64,000 nucleotides of DNA from a bacterium (GCA_030622545.1 JAUXGA010000001.1:248001-312000); one strand, 5' to 3'; positions 8,752 to 17,741 are shown, counted from the stretch's first letter. Translations and numbers: made by a program. The notes: generated by a model from the letters alone, not told the origin.

Positions 8752-9540
8752 GTGCCTTTTGAAACCATCAAAACCAAAGTCAAAAACAACATCGCGACGC
8801 TCACGTTAAATCGCCCGGAAGTGCGCAACGCGTTCAACGATGTGCTCATCGCGGAGATGCTCGACGCTCTCGAAGAACTCGCCGCGCGCGAAGATGTCCG
8901 TGTCCTTATTATCGCTGCCGAAGGAAAAACCTTTTGTGCGGGAGCTGATGTCCACTGGATGGGAAAAATGGCGGGAGCGGATTTCGTGGAGAATTTCGCC
9001 GATAGTTTAAAACTGGCCGACATGCTGGCCGCGCTCTATCGTTTCCCGCGTCCCACGATTGCGAGAGTCCAGGGCTCGGCGTTCGGAGGCGGCGTCGGCG
9101 TCGCAGCTTGCTGCGATATCATTGTAACATCTGACGTCTCGCACTTTTCTTTCAGCGAAGTTAGAATCGGGCTCGTTCCGGCGTGTATTTCTCCCTTTGT
9201 CATCCGCCGAATCGGAGAAGGCCGCGCGCGCGAGTATTTTCTGACCGGCGAACGCATGTCAGCCGAGAGAGCTTATGAAATCGGCTATGTCAATAAAGTC
9301 GTCTCCGAAGAAGAACTCGACAACGCCGTGGATAAATATGTGCAGCGTTTTCTCATCGCCGGACCCCAAGCGCTTGGCGTCTGCAAAAAAATGCTCGAAG
9401 ATGTGACGCTCATGCCTTTAGAGGATGCGCGTAACCACACGGCTCGCATCATCGCCAACCTCCGCATTTCCGAAGAAGGCCTCGAAGGGATGAACGCTTT
9501 TCTTGAGAAACGAAAACCGAAGTGGACTTCAGAAGAGTAG
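8752..9540 (+). CDS. Enoyl-CoA hydratase, methylglutaconyl-CoA hydratase-like
   Basis: Crotonase-family enzyme. It has the oxyanion-hole segments TFCAGADVHWMG (near residue 62) and GSAFGGGVGVAACCDI, and the catalytic-Glu stretch FSEVRIGLVPACISPFVI. That last stretch matches the methylglutaconyl-CoA hydratase (LiuC/AUH) pattern, so the likely reaction is 3-methylglutaconyl-CoA plus water to HMG-CoA. I prefer the GTG at 8752 (MPFETIKTKV, 262 residues), because the earlier in-frame ATG at 8719 lies inside the hairpin repeat and the extra 11 residues have no family match. The ribosome site for the GTG is weak, so the start is uncertain. Confidence 0.87.
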   Translation: MPFETIKTKVKNNIATLTLNRPEVRNAFNDVLIAEMLDALEELAAREDVRVLIIAAEGKTFCAGADVHWMGKMAGADFVENFADSLKLADMLAALYRFPRPTIARVQGSAFGGGVGVAACCDIIVTSDVSHFSFSEVRIGLVPACISPFVIRRIGEGRAREYFLTGERMSAERAYEIGYVNKVVSEEELDNAVDKYVQRFLIAGPQALGVCKKMLEDVTLMPLEDARNHTARIIANLRISEEGLEGMNAFLEKRKPKWTSEE

Positions 9541-9598
9541 AGGATATTCTACCGAAGAGATTCAGAGATTCATTGATACTCGAAAATAAAATAGAAGC

Positions 9599-11092
9599 AT
9601 GTTCAAAAAAATACTCATAGCCAATCGCGGGGAAATCGCTGTCCGGGTTTTAAGAACGGCGCGCGAAATGGGCATCGCAACAGTCGCTGTGTATTCCGAG
9701 GCCGACCGGAAATCGCCCCATGTGGAACTTGCCGATGAAGCGATTGAAATCGGCCCGCCGCTGCCCCTCGAAAGCTATCTGAATATCGAGAAAATTATCA
9801 CCGCTGCGCAGCGTGCCGGAGTGGAGGCGATTCATCCCGGCTATGGTTTCCTCTCGGAGAATCCGCTGTTCGCCGAAAGCTGCACGAAAGCCGGTTTCAC
9901 GTTCATCGGACCTCCCGCGGAAGCGATGCGCAAATTAGGCAACAAACTCGAAGCGCGCCATCTCGCCATCAGCGTCAAAGCGCTGGTGATTCCGGGGATG
10001 ATGGCGAGTGAAGTATCGCCGGATGTTTTCAAAAAGGAAGCCGAGAAAATCGGTTATCCGGTACTCGTGAAAGCAGCCGCGGGCGGCGGTGGCAAAGGCA
10101 TGCGTGTTGTTTCCTCTCCTGATGATTTGGAGGAAGGATTACAGGCCGCGATGCGCGAATCGAAAACGGCTTTCGGTGACGCGACGGTTTATCTCGAGAA
10201 ATACATCGCCGAACCGCGCCACATCGAAATGCAGATTCTCCGCGATACACATGGCAACGCTGTCTGGCTGGGGGAGCGCGAGTGTTCGATACAGCGGCGG
10301 CATCAGAAGATTATCGAAGAAAGTCCCTCGCCGGTTCTAACGCCGGAGCTGCGCGAAGAAATGGGAAGCGTCGCCGTGGCCATCGTGAAAGCCGCTGGTT
10401 ATTTCAACGCAGGCACCGTCGAATTCCTCTATGAAAACGGCCGGTTTTATTTCCTTGAAGTCAACGCGCGATTGCAGGTCGAACATCCTGTCACGGAGTT
10501 TTGTACGGGACTTGATTTGGTCGCTCTGCAGCTCGAAATCGCATCCGGCGGAAAGATTCCTTTCACTCAGAAAGACGTGAATCCGCGTGGGCACAGCATC
10601 GAATGCCGCATTTACGCTGAAGACGCTGCAAAAAATTTCCTGCCGTCTTCCGGTACGATTGTCGGTTTGCGAGAACCTCAAGGACCGGGTGTACGCTGCG
10701 ATAGCGGTTTGCGCGAAGGACTCGAAATCTCCGTTCACTACGATCCGATTTTGTCGAAACTGGTCACCTACGGCGACAATCGCGCAGAAGCCATTCGCCG
10801 GATGCAGTGCTCTCTCTCTGAGTATGTCATCTTAGGTGTCGCGACGCCGATTAACCTTTTGCAGAATATTTTAAAACATCACGCATTCGTGTCCGGCGAA
10901 CTGTCAACGCACTTCCTCGAACATCACTTCGCGGATTGGGTGCCGCCGGTGCCGGATGAAGCCGTTCAGGAAGTCGCTTTGATTGCGGCGCTGCTTGCTG
11001 GTAAAGGCGCAAAGCACAGCGGTTCAGATATAACGCGAGCGCAGCCCACGCCTTGGCAGACTATCGGCTCTTGGGAAATCGCTCGCACTTGA
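9599..11092 (+). CDS. Acyl-CoA carboxylase biotin carboxylase subunit
   Basis: The 497-residue product is an ATP-grasp biotin carboxylase. It starts KILIANRGEIAVRVLRTARE, has VKAAAGGGGKGMRVV as the glycine-rich ATP loop, then GTVEFLYENGRFYFLEVNARLQVEHPVTE and an intact C-terminal domain (RIYAEDAAKNFLPSSG). It carboxylates biotin on the carrier encoded at 11248 using ATP and bicarbonate. Because the biotin domain is a separate gene, the polypeptide is shorter than fused MccA/PccA proteins. By neighbourhood it works with the carboxyltransferase at 6612. It could serve acetyl-CoA carboxylase as well; no accA/accD was seen. Confidence 0.93.
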   Translation: MFKKILIANRGEIAVRVLRTAREMGIATVAVYSEADRKSPHVELADEAIEIGPPLPLESYLNIEKIITAAQRAGVEAIHPGYGFLSENPLFAESCTKAGFTFIGPPAEAMRKLGNKLEARHLAISVKALVIPGMMASEVSPDVFKKEAEKIGYPVLVKAAAGGGGKGMRVVSSPDDLEEGLQAAMRESKTAFGDATVYLEKYIAEPRHIEMQILRDTHGNAVWLGERECSIQRRHQKIIEESPSPVLTPELREEMGSVAVAIVKAAGYFNAGTVEFLYENGRFYFLEVNARLQVEHPVTEFCTGLDLVALQLEIASGGKIPFTQKDVNPRGHSIECRIYAEDAAKNFLPSSGTIVGLREPQGPGVRCDSGLREGLEISVHYDPILSKLVTYGDNRAEAIRRMQCSLSEYVILGVATPINLLQNILKHHAFVSGELSTHFLEHHFADWVPPVPDEAVQEVALIAALLAGKGAKHSGSDITRAQPTPWQTIGSWEIART

Positions 11093-11100
11093 TGAACACA

Positions 11101-11225
11101 CGCCGCGAATGGGTGCCGTTTACTCTTCGCGTAATAGTAATAATTTGTAGGGGCGTTCCCTCGTGTGCGCCCGTATTTGCTGCGTTTGAAGACTTTGCGG
11201 GCAGACACACGGGTCAGCCCCTACC
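11101..11225 (+). repeat. Hairpin module class J plus 78-bp inverted-repeat element class C (copy 1)
   Basis: First comes CGCCGCGAATGGGTG..., related to 14063. Then from 11148 to 11225 lies an imperfect palindrome whose ends are GTAGGGGCGTTCCC and GGGTCAGCCCCTAC. Its arms contain CGTGTGCGCCCG and CGGGCAGACACACG. The best matching copy is at 17274-17350. Elements with a GTAGGGGCG terminus resemble small miniature-repeat families met in many uncultured bacteria. Confidence 0.7.
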
Positions 11226-11247
11226 ACAAAGGATGAGAGGATAAACT

Positions 11248-11754
11248 TTGAAATCCGAATTCCTTATAGATGGAGAAACGCACCGCGTATCCCTTGAGAA
11301 AAGCGCCGATGGTTTCGACGGCGTCATCGATGGAATCCATCGCAATGTGTTCATCGAAGAGATGGCGCCCGGACAATTCGTCATCGAAAAAGACAGCCGC
11401 AAGTTTCGCGTCATGGTGCGCCCCGCGAGAGAAAAAACATATATTTGGATCAACGGGGAAACACTCGTCCTCGAACGACCCAGCGATGAAGCGGCGGGCA
11501 GCGTCGCGACAGGTAGTGATTCGCACCTGACCGCTCCCATGCCGGGAACGCTGCGCAAATTGCTCGTCAAAACCGGACAAAATGTCGAAGAGAAACAAAC
11601 CGTGGCGATATTGGAAGCGATGAAAATGGAACACAACCTGCGCGCTCCCCGCGCGGGGAAAGTCGCCGAAATCTTTTTCAAAGAAGGTGATATTCTCGAA
11701 GCCGATGCGACCGTGCTGGATTTGGAACCCCTCGAAGAGGACACATCGTCATGA
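11248..11754 (+). CDS. Biotin carboxyl carrier protein of acyl-CoA carboxylase
   Basis: This 168-residue protein ends in a biotinyl domain. EAMKMEH holds the biotinylated lysine at K126, preceded by TAPMPGTLRKLLVKTG and followed by LRAPRAGKVAEIFFKEGD. The N-terminal 80 residues resemble the beta-rich linker domain that precedes the biotinyl domain in acyl-CoA carboxylases. The start is a TTG with GAGAGG 7 bases before it. The stop overlaps the ATG of the next gene (ATGA), showing translational coupling. It carries carboxyl groups between the 9599 and 6612 products. Confidence 0.9.
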   Translation: MKSEFLIDGETHRVSLEKSADGFDGVIDGIHRNVFIEEMAPGQFVIEKDSRKFRVMVRPAREKTYIWINGETLVLERPSDEAAGSVATGSDSHLTAPMPGTLRKLLVKTGQNVEEKQTVAILEAMKMEHNLRAPRAGKVAEIFFKEGDILEADATVLDLEPLEEDTSS

Positions 11755-12578
11755 GCGATGTTCAGCCAAACAAAGACCCTTGGGATGTTCCGTTTCAATA
11801 TTGCCGCTTCCATAAAGCAGAAGAGCAGCTTTCTCGCCTGCACGAACTCGGCATCGGAATCGAATTGATGCTGGAAGATACACGGATGCTCTGGCCGGAT
11901 ATCGTCTTAGGAGATATTCTGCACGTCGTGGATTTGCTCAAAGACACTGGAGTTTCCGCGCGGCTGCACGGGCCGTTTCAAAATCTGACTCTCGGTGCAA
12001 AAGATGAGCACATCCGGCGCTACAGCCGCGACGTGATTCTGCGCGGATTTCAGGTGGCGCGCATGGTAAGTTCGCCCTTCATGGTGATGCACTCGGGTTA
12101 TCTTCCGCAGTATTCACCGGCTTCAGCGAAAGGATGGTGGAAGTGTTTTTCGGAAGGATTTCCGCGAGTGCTGACGGAAGCGCAGGAATGCGGCGTTATG
12201 TTGCTCGTCGAAAACACATACGAATCCGACCCGTCCTTCTTCGAGCGGATTTTTGCAGAATACGACAGTCCCGCTCTGGGCATGTGCTTTGACGTCGGAC
12301 ACGCGCATTGCTACAGCGATGTTCCTCCCAAAGAGTGGGCGGAGCGATTCCGCGAACGAATCAAACACTTGCACCTGTCCGATAACGACGGCGAAACGGA
12401 TCGTCACTGGGCACTTGGCACCGGAACCGTGGATGTATCTGCTGCATTAGAAGTCTTCGCGCAGTTGGATGAACGTCCAACAATCACTTTTGAAGTTCCC
12501 TTCGATACACTCGAAGAAAGCCTAACGTTTTACAGAAAGTCCCGCGAATCCGTGAGGAAAGGAAAGGAGATTCTATGA
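11751..12578 (+). CDS. Xylose isomerase-like TIM barrel protein
   Basis: This 275-residue protein of the AP-endonuclease-2/sugar phosphate isomerase fold shows the metal-site strands in order: ARLHGPF, FMVMHSGY, VMLLVENT, GMCFDVGHAHCY and IKHLHLSDNDGETDRH, ending with TITFEVPFD. It looks like a working metal-dependent isomerase or hydrolase. It is not HMG-CoA lyase. It overlaps the biotin carrier by 4 bases and the next small gene by 4 bases, so all three are tightly coupled. The substrate is unknown, and its link to acyl-CoA metabolism is not obvious. Confidence 0.85.
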   Translation: MSDVQPNKDPWDVPFQYCRFHKAEEQLSRLHELGIGIELMLEDTRMLWPDIVLGDILHVVDLLKDTGVSARLHGPFQNLTLGAKDEHIRRYSRDVILRGFQVARMVSSPFMVMHSGYLPQYSPASAKGWWKCFSEGFPRVLTEAQECGVMLLVENTYESDPSFFERIFAEYDSPALGMCFDVGHAHCYSDVPPKEWAERFRERIKHLHLSDNDGETDRHWALGTGTVDVSAALEVFAQLDERPTITFEVPFDTLEESLTFYRKSRESVRKGKEIL

Positions 12579-12772
12579 ACCCGAAAAAGTCTCGTCCGAG
12601 TTCTCCCGCAACGAAACACTTCGAAAAAGCGCGCGACGAACTGGAGCAGTTGCTGAAAATTTACGACCTTTCACAGGAAGAATACGATCAACTGATTGAA
12701 GATATCCGAAGGCGACAGAAAAAAGAAAAAGGCCGCGAGTTCGACCGCCTCGACGAATTCCTCGAAGAATAA
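12575..12772 (+). CDS. Small charged coiled-coil protein
   Basis: The product is 65 residues, highly charged and likely helical, with FEKARDELEQLLKIYDLSQ and EEYDQLIEDIRRRQKKEKG. It overlaps the TIM-barrel gene by 4 bases and has a clear AAAGGAG site, which makes it a credible gene rather than a chance frame. No known family recognised; a role as partner or regulator of the preceding protein is only a guess. Confidence 0.6.
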   Translation: MNPKKSRPSSPATKHFEKARDELEQLLKIYDLSQEEYDQLIEDIRRRQKKEKGREFDRLDEFLEE

Positions 12773-12784
12773 GTACAGACTCCT

Positions 12785-12855
12785 TCGCTGTTGTGGGTGT
12801 GTCACCCGCAATGGCAATACACGAATTCGTAGGTGCGCGCCCATGTGTGCGCCCG
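12785..12855 (+). repeat. Hairpin modules D then C half (copy 2 of D)
   Basis: CGCTGTTGTGGGTGTGTCAC followed by CCGCAATGGC is a hairpin. A fixed spacer and GTAGGTGCGCGCCCATGTGT with GCGCCCG follow. The same D-spacer-C order (TGGC, then CACGAATnCGTAGG) is found at 16275-16345, so these travelled as one unit. Confidence 0.65.
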
Positions 12856-12886
12856 TCGATAGATTTCATTTCCTTTAGGAGACAGC

Positions 12887-14026
12887 ATGGACCTGAATGA
12901 AGAGCAACGGATGCTTCGCGACATGGTTCGCGATTTCGCTCAGCATGAATTAGCTCCGATTGCGACGGAAATTGATGAAGAGCAGACCTTCCCTCACGAG
13001 CCGATACGAAAAATGGGTGAACTGGGACTGATGGGAATACCATTCCCCGAGTCTTATGGCGGAGCCGGAATGGATAACCTGTCCTATACACTTGCCGTGG
13101 AAGAGATTTCCAAAGTCTGTGGTTCGACAGGACTCACACTCGCAGCGCACATTTCGCTCGGTTGCTGGCCTATTTTCGCTTTCGGCACGGAAGAACAGAA
13201 GCAAAAATATCTGCCCAATCTCTGCGGCGGGAAATGGATTGGAGCTTACGGCCTGACTGAACCTCAAGCGGGTTCGGACGCTGGAGCGACGCAGACAACT
13301 GCAGTCCTGAAAGGCGACCATTACCTCGTGAATGGAACGAAACAGTTTTGCACCAATGGCAGCTACGCTCAGACCGTCGTGATTTCGGCGCTCACGGATA
13401 AATCCAAAGGCACGAAAGGCATCAGTTCGTTCATTATTGAAGCGGGCATGCCGGGATTCACCGTCGGGAAAAAAGAAAACAAACTCGGCTGCCGCGCGTC
13501 CAACACCGTTATGCTGCACTTTGAAGACTGCAAAGTGCCGAAGGAAAATCTGTTGGGACAGGAGGGGGAAGGCTTCAAGCAGATGCTGACGACGCTCGAT
13601 GGCGGCCGTATTTCGATTGCGGCGATGGCGCTCGGGCTTGCGGAAGGCGCTTACGAAGCGGCGCTCTCCTATGCGAAAGAGCGCAAGCAGTTCGGCAAAC
13701 CTTTGACAAAATTTCAAGCCACGCAGTTTAAATTAGCGGACATGCTCACGCAAATCGAAGCCGCGCGTCACCTGACATATCGCTCCGCGGTGCTCAAAGA
13801 TCAGGACCGGCCGTTCATTCAGGAATCCGCGATGGCGAAACTGTATGCCAGCGAAATGGCGTCGCGCGTCTGCCTGCAGGCGATTCAAATTCACGGCGGT
13901 TACGGCTACACCCGCGACTATCCCGTCGAACGCATGTTCCGTGATAACAAACTGACAGAAATCGGCGAAGGAACCTCCGAGATTCAACGCCTCGTCATCG
14001 CTCGAACCATCTTAGGCGAGAAATAA
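12887..14026 (+). CDS. Acyl-CoA dehydrogenase
   Basis: This FAD enzyme of 379 residues has the usual layout: N-terminal helical domain, middle beta domain with [17 protein letters not shown] and GTKQFCTNG, and a C-terminal helical domain with [17 protein letters not shown]. Near the end [17 protein letters not shown] has Glu in the position of the common catalytic base of short- and medium-chain dehydrogenases. Isovaleryl-CoA dehydrogenase has a similar EIG-x-GTSE motif but lacks that Glu, so the substrate may be a straight or 2-methyl acyl-CoA, or an unusual isovaleryl-CoA enzyme. Electrons would go to the ETF at 41559-43308. The start follows AGGAG. Confidence 0.9.
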   Translation: MDLNEEQRMLRDMVRDFAQHELAPIATEIDEEQTFPHEPIRKMGELGLMGIPFPESYGGAGMDNLSYTLAVEEISKVCGSTGLTLAAHISLGCWPIFAFGTEEQKQKYLPNLCGGKWIGAYGLTEPQAGSDAGATQTTAVLKGDHYLVNGTKQFCTNGSYAQTVVISALTDKSKGTKGISSFIIEAGMPGFTVGKKENKLGCRASNTVMLHFEDCKVPKENLLGQEGEGFKQMLTTLDGGRISIAAMALGLAEGAYEAALSYAKERKQFGKPLTKFQATQFKLADMLTQIEAARHLTYRSAVLKDQDRPFIQESAMAKLYASEMASRVCLQAIQIHGGYGYTRDYPVERMFRDNKLTEIGEGTSEIQRLVIARTILGEK

Positions 14027-14027
14027 A

Positions 14028-14095
14028 AATCTCCCCCCGCGTGCGGGAGGACATGCAAATAACGCCGCGAGTGGGTGCCCTCACCTCTCGCGCTA
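14028..14095 (+). repeat. Hairpin modules class G then class J
   Basis: ATCTCCCCCCGCGTGCGGGA is a GC-rich hairpin (class G, also at 21163 and 27396). Then CGCCGCGAGTGGGTGCCCTC with ACCTCTCGCG is a second stem-loop (class J, related to 11101). Together they fill most of the gap before the hydrolase gene. Confidence 0.6.
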
Positions 14096-14105
14096 AAACG
14101 AAAAA

Positions 14106-14894
14106 ATGAAACTCGGCTCTTTCACACTGAACCTGATTCAAGACGGACTGTTTCATCTTCCTGAGGACGCCGTTTCCCGGTCGAATTCGCGTCTGCTCGT
14201 CGGCATGAACTGTCTGCTGGTGCGCGGGCATGGACAAACCGTGCTCATCGATACAGGTGTCGGCGCCAAACCTCGCCGCGATTTCGTGGGAACTTACCGA
14301 ATGGAATGGCCGCGCCGTCTCGACGCGGAGCTCGAAGCGTTGAGTGTGAGGCATGATGACATCGACGTCGTCATCCTGACTCACCTGCACTGGGATCATG
14401 CTGGCGGAGCGACTCGTCTCGATGATAACGGGAATGCTGTGCCTGCGTTTCCCAAGGCGCGCTATATTGTACAAAAGCGCGAATGGGAAGCCGCGATGCA
14501 AGCGCGCCCGAATGATGAAGGCTACCTGCGCGAAGATTTCGCTGTCTTGAAAGATGCCGGAGTCTTGACACTACTCGATAACAACAGTGATGTAGCACCC
14601 GGCATTGAAGTCCGGCTCACCGGCGGGCACTCGCCCGGCCATCAAATTGTTCTTATCGGAAATCACGGGCGACAACGCGCTGTTTTCTTAGGAGATTTAA
14701 TTCCGACCGCTGCCATGCTTGCGCCGGAAACAGTGATGACTTACGACACCGACCCTGAAACCCTGACGCGCGAAAAACGCAAAATTCTCCGGGAAGCATT
14801 CGATAATCACTGGCTGCTCATCTTCCAGCACGCTCCCCGTCAACGAGCAGGCTATCTTCGCACAGAAAACAATATCGATTGGATAGCTCTATAA
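14106..14894 (+). CDS. Metallo-beta-lactamase fold hydrolase
   Basis: The 262-residue product has the di-metal motif THLHWDHAGG (H93, H95, D97, H98), preceded by VLIDTGVG. Further ligands come from LTGGHSPGHQIV and VFLGDLIPTA, and the end has LLIFQHAP. This matches quorum-quenching lactonase-like and AttM-like MBL hydrolases, but the true substrate cannot be told. It lies between the acyl-CoA dehydrogenase and a thiolase, with hairpin repeats on both sides. A thioester or lactone substrate would suit the context, but this is speculation. Confidence 0.85.
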   Translation: MKLGSFTLNLIQDGLFHLPEDAVSRSNSRLLVGMNCLLVRGHGQTVLIDTGVGAKPRRDFVGTYRMEWPRRLDAELEALSVRHDDIDVVILTHLHWDHAGGATRLDDNGNAVPAFPKARYIVQKREWEAAMQARPNDEGYLREDFAVLKDAGVLTLLDNNSDVAPGIEVRLTGGHSPGHQIVLIGNHGRQRAVFLGDLIPTAAMLAPETVMTYDTDPETLTREKRKILREAFDNHWLLIFQHAPRQRAGYLRTENNIDWIAL

Positions 14895-14910
14895 GATCAA
14901 AGAGCGCAGT

Positions 14911-15038
14911 CTGGTAGTGCCGCACGGCAGTGCGCTTGGGTTGGCATTAAAAAAATTCGCATTAAATCGCCGAGCCGGGTTAAGCGCAGAGTTCCGTTCT
15001 CTAAACGACAAAGCAGCAGCGCGCAACCCGGCCGGAAT
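14911..15038 (+). repeat. Hairpin modules class H then class A (copy 1 of each)
   Basis: CTGGTAGTGCCGCACGGCAG, then TGCGCTT (class H; other copies at 41023 and, inverted, at 41469). Class A at 14967-15038 opens TCGCCGAGCCGGGTT and closes GCAACCCGGCCGGAAT, with a stem GCCGGGTT/AACCCGGC across about 45 bases of less conserved sequence. It ends 40 bases before the thiolase start. Confidence 0.75.
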
Positions 15039-15078
15039 GAAAAATTCGCTTTAGAAAAATAAAAAAGGAAAATCGACC

Positions 15079-16263
15079 ATGGAAAAACTTCAAACTCCCG
15101 TCATCATCTCCGCCGCGCGCACTCCCATCGGCTCGTTCGGCGGCAGTCTAAAAAATGTTCCCGCGATGGAACTTGGAGCGGTTGCTATCCGTGCCGCTCT
15201 CGAGCGCGCGAATGTCGCTCCTGAAGATGTGGAAGAAACGATTTTAGGCATGGTGCTGCAGGCGGGTGTCGGTCAGGCTCCGGCGCGCCAGGCGGCTATC
15301 CGTGCAGGCATCCCAGCCTCTCAATCCGCGATGACCATCAACAAAGTGTGTTCATCTGGTCTGAAATCCGTCATGCTCGGCGCAGGATTGATTCAGCTTG
15401 GAGAGCATCGCGTCATCATCGCCGGTGGAATGGAAAACATGAATCAGACTCCGTACTACCTGCCCAAAGCTCGCGAAGGTTATCGCATGGGGAATGGCAA
15501 AGTCGTGGACGGTATGGTCAATGATGGCCTCTGGGATCCTTATGGCGATTGTCACATGGGCATCTGCGCCGAATTGTGCGCGAAAGAGAAAAAGGTTTCG
15601 CGCGAAGAACAGGATGTGTATGCTGCCGAATCGTATTCCCGCGCTCAAAATGCCATCAAGGACGGAAAATTCAAAACCGAAATCAAACCGGTGACGATTA
15701 AAGGGCGCAAGGGAGATACCGTCGTCAGTGACGATGAAGAACCCGGACGCGTCCGAGTCGATAAAATTCCAGGTTTGCGTCCCGCCTTCGACAAAAATGG
15801 AACAGTTACCGCCGCCAATGCGTCCTCCATCAATGACGGCGGCGCAGCGGTTGTGCTGATGTCGCAGGAAGAAGCCGATAAGCGAGGCTCAAAACCGCTG
15901 GCGCGCATTATCGACTGGGCAACGCACAGTCAGGAGCCCGAGTGGTTCACGACCGCTCCAACCGGTGCTGTCGAGAAACTTCTGAAAAAGACCGGATGGA
16001 AAATCAGCGATGTGGATTTCTTTGAACTCAATGAAGCTTTCGCCGTCGTTTCCGTCGTGAATAATAGCATGCTCGGTCTGGATGGAAAGAACGTCAACAT
16101 CTGGGGTGGAGCTGTGGCGCTGGGGCATCCCATCGGAGCGTCCGGCTGCCGTATTCTCGTCACGCTGCTTCATGTGTTGAAAGAGCACGGCGCTCGCCGC
16201 GGCATCGCCAGTCTTTGCAACGGCGGCGGAGAAGCCACGGCCCTCGCTGTCGAAATGATTTAA
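15079..16263 (+). CDS. Acetyl-CoA C-acetyltransferase (classical thiolase)
   Basis: The 394-residue product is a classical biosynthetic/degradative thiolase with nucleophile C91 in NKVCSSGLKSV, FELNEAFAVVS, GHPIGASGCRI and a final SLCNGGGEATALAVE with the second Cys. It differs from the archaeal-type thiolase at 4497, so the island has two. It would cleave acetoacetyl-CoA to two acetyl-CoA or run in reverse, and pairs naturally with the dehydrogenase at 16377. An AAAAGGAAAA ribosome site precedes the ATG. Confidence 0.95.
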   Translation: MEKLQTPVIISAARTPIGSFGGSLKNVPAMELGAVAIRAALERANVAPEDVEETILGMVLQAGVGQAPARQAAIRAGIPASQSAMTINKVCSSGLKSVMLGAGLIQLGEHRVIIAGGMENMNQTPYYLPKAREGYRMGNGKVVDGMVNDGLWDPYGDCHMGICAELCAKEKKVSREEQDVYAAESYSRAQNAIKDGKFKTEIKPVTIKGRKGDTVVSDDEEPGRVRVDKIPGLRPAFDKNGTVTAANASSINDGGAAVVLMSQEEADKRGSKPLARIIDWATHSQEPEWFTTAPTGAVEKLLKKTGWKISDVDFFELNEAFAVVSVVNNSMLGLDGKNVNIWGGAVALGHPIGASGCRILVTLLHVLKEHGARRGIASLCNGGGEATALAVEMI

Positions 16264-16274
16264 GAAAAAGCACT

Positions 16275-16345
16275 CGCCGTTGTGGGTCTCCAGACCCGCA
16301 ATGGCCTTGCACGAATCCGTAGGGGCGTTCCCACGTGTGCGCCCG
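16275..16345 (+). repeat. Hairpin modules D then C half (copy 3 of D)
   Basis: CGCCGTTGTGGGTCTCCAGA with CCCGCAATGG makes stem TGTGGGTCT/AGACCCGCA. A spacer and GTAGGGGCGTTCCCACGTGT with GCGCCCG follow. The order matches 12785-12855. Confidence 0.7.
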
Positions 16346-16376
16346 AAAATAAAGCAAATCTCAAAAGAGGATACCG

Positions 16377-17231
16377 ATGAATATCAAAACCATCGCCGTT
16401 ATTGGAGGCGGCACTATGGGGAGTGGGATTGCTCACGTGGCGTCCCTGTCCGGTTTCAACGTGATTGCTGTGGAAGTCTCGGATGAGTTTCTCAAGAGGG
16501 CACAAGCTGTTGTCGAGAAGAACATGGCTCGCCAAGTCAAGAAGGAGAAGATTTCCCAAGCGGATTGCGACGCGGCCCTGAATCGCATCACCGGAACGAC
16601 GAAGCTTGAAGATGCGGCGAAAGCTGACATCGTCGTGGAAGCGATTATCGAGAGTCCCGCCGCGAAAGCCGATTTGTTCGAGAAGCTCGACGCGCTCTGT
16701 CCGCCAGAAGTGATTCTCGCGACAAACACCTCGACCATTTCCGTCACCGAAATCGCCGCGCACACCAAGCGTCCCGACAAAGTCATCGGAATGCATTTCA
16801 TGAATCCCGTTGCGATGATGAAACTTATCGAAGTCATTCGCGCTCTGGCCACATCCGACGAAACGCACGCGACGGTGGTCGAACTGGCTCAGAAGCTTGG
16901 GAAAACTCCGATTACCGTTAACGATTTCCCAGGATTCATCGCGAACCGAATCCTCATGCCGATGATTAATGAGGCGGTCTATTGTCTCATGGAAAGCGTG
17001 GCGGATGCCGAAGCGATTGACGGCGTGATGAAGCTTGGCATGAACCATCCGATGGGTCCGTTGGCGCTCGCCGATTTAATCGGACTCGATGTGTGTCTGG
17101 CGATTATGGAAGTGCTGCACGACGGCTTGGGCGATTCGAAATACCGTCCCTGCCCGCTGCTGCGCAAGTATGTCGCCGCTGGTTTCCTCGGTCGCAAATC
17201 CGGCCGCGGTTTCTACGACTATAGCAAGTAA
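16377..17231 (+). CDS. 3-hydroxybutyryl-CoA dehydrogenase
   Basis: The 284-residue product is an NAD(P)-dependent 3-hydroxyacyl-CoA dehydrogenase. The Rossmann loop is [15 protein letters not shown], then [13 protein letters not shown], and the signature [16 protein letters not shown] carries the catalytic His; [17 protein letters not shown] and [14 protein letters not shown] close it. It interconverts acetoacetyl-CoA and 3-hydroxybutyryl-CoA. AAGAGGA lies 6 bases before the ATG. With the thiolase at 15079 and acyl-CoA dehydrogenases on both sides it completes a short-chain beta-oxidation set. Confidence 0.95.
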   Translation: MNIKTIAVIGGGTMGSGIAHVASLSGFNVIAVEVSDEFLKRAQAVVEKNMARQVKKEKISQADCDAALNRITGTTKLEDAAKADIVVEAIIESPAAKADLFEKLDALCPPEVILATNTSTISVTEIAAHTKRPDKVIGMHFMNPVAMMKLIEVIRALATSDETHATVVELAQKLGKTPITVNDFPGFIANRILMPMINEAVYCLMESVADAEAIDGVMKLGMNHPMGPLALADLIGLDVCLAIMEVLHDGLGDSKYRPCPLLRKYVAAGFLGRKSGRGFYDYSK

Positions 17232-17239
17232 ATATTTTT

Positions 17240-17350
17240 CGCCGTGTTGTGTAACCCACCCGGAATAAATTCCGTAGGGGCGTTCCCACGTGTGCGCCCG
17301 TCCTTACCTTTTGTATATGCTCGCGGGTAGACACGTGGGTCTACCCCTAC
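17240..17350 (+). repeat. Class D-like hairpin remnant plus full class C inverted repeat (copy 2)
   Basis: CGCCGTGTTGTGTAACCCAC with CCGGAAT is a degraded hairpin of the CGCCG...CCGGAAT frame. From 17274 to 17350 an inverted repeat runs from GTAGGGGCGTTCCCACGTGT to ACACGTGGGTCTACCCCTAC around an unrelated middle. Compare 11148-11225. Confidence 0.75.
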
Positions 17351-17384
17351 AATAGATAATCGCCGAAATTCAAGGACACAAACC

Positions 17385-17708
17385 ATGATTCTGACAACCA
17401 CTCCCACTATCGAAGGACGCCCGGTAAAAACCTATATGGGAATCGTCACCGGCGAAGCTATCGTCGGCGCAAACATTTTCAAAGATATATTCGCGTCAAT
17501 TCGTGATGTCGTCGGAGGGCGCGCCGCAGCTTATGAGCGAACGCTGACCGAAGCGAAGGATATGGCGATAGCGGAAATGCAGCAGCGCGCCGAACAATTC
17601 GGAGCCGACGCGATTCTCAGTATTGACCTGGACTATGAGGTTTTGGGCCAGAACAATGGCATGCTCATGGTCTCCGCCAGCGGCACTGCCGTGAAATTAG
17701 GCGCATAA
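17385..17708 (+). CDS. YbjQ/UPF0145 family protein
   Basis: The 107-residue product belongs to the YbjQ (heavy-metal-binding-like, UPF0145) family. It starts with [20 protein letters not shown] and continues [19 protein letters not shown], then [19 protein letters not shown] and a closing pair of strands [15 protein letters not shown] and [13 protein letters not shown]. The family forms pentameric rings and its function is uncertain. It stands alone between two dehydrogenases, with a repeat element upstream. Confidence 0.9.
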   Translation: MILTTTPTIEGRPVKTYMGIVTGEAIVGANIFKDIFASIRDVVGGRAAAYERTLTEAKDMAIAEMQQRAEQFGADAILSIDLDYEVLGQNNGMLMVSASGTAVKLGA

Positions 17709-17741
17709 TTCGTTATCTGTTTCGTATTGTTTGGAGATAAA

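Noticed and set aside
11751-12578. TIM-barrel gene considered as the missing HMG-CoA lyase
   Set aside because: Its motifs (MHSGY, DVGHAHCY, HLSDNDGETDRH) are of the xylose-isomerase-like type; no lyase signature is present.
14028-15038. Possible CRISPR array from clustered short repeats
   Set aside because: The repeats are of different classes, unequally spaced, not separated by regular spacers, and no cas gene is present.
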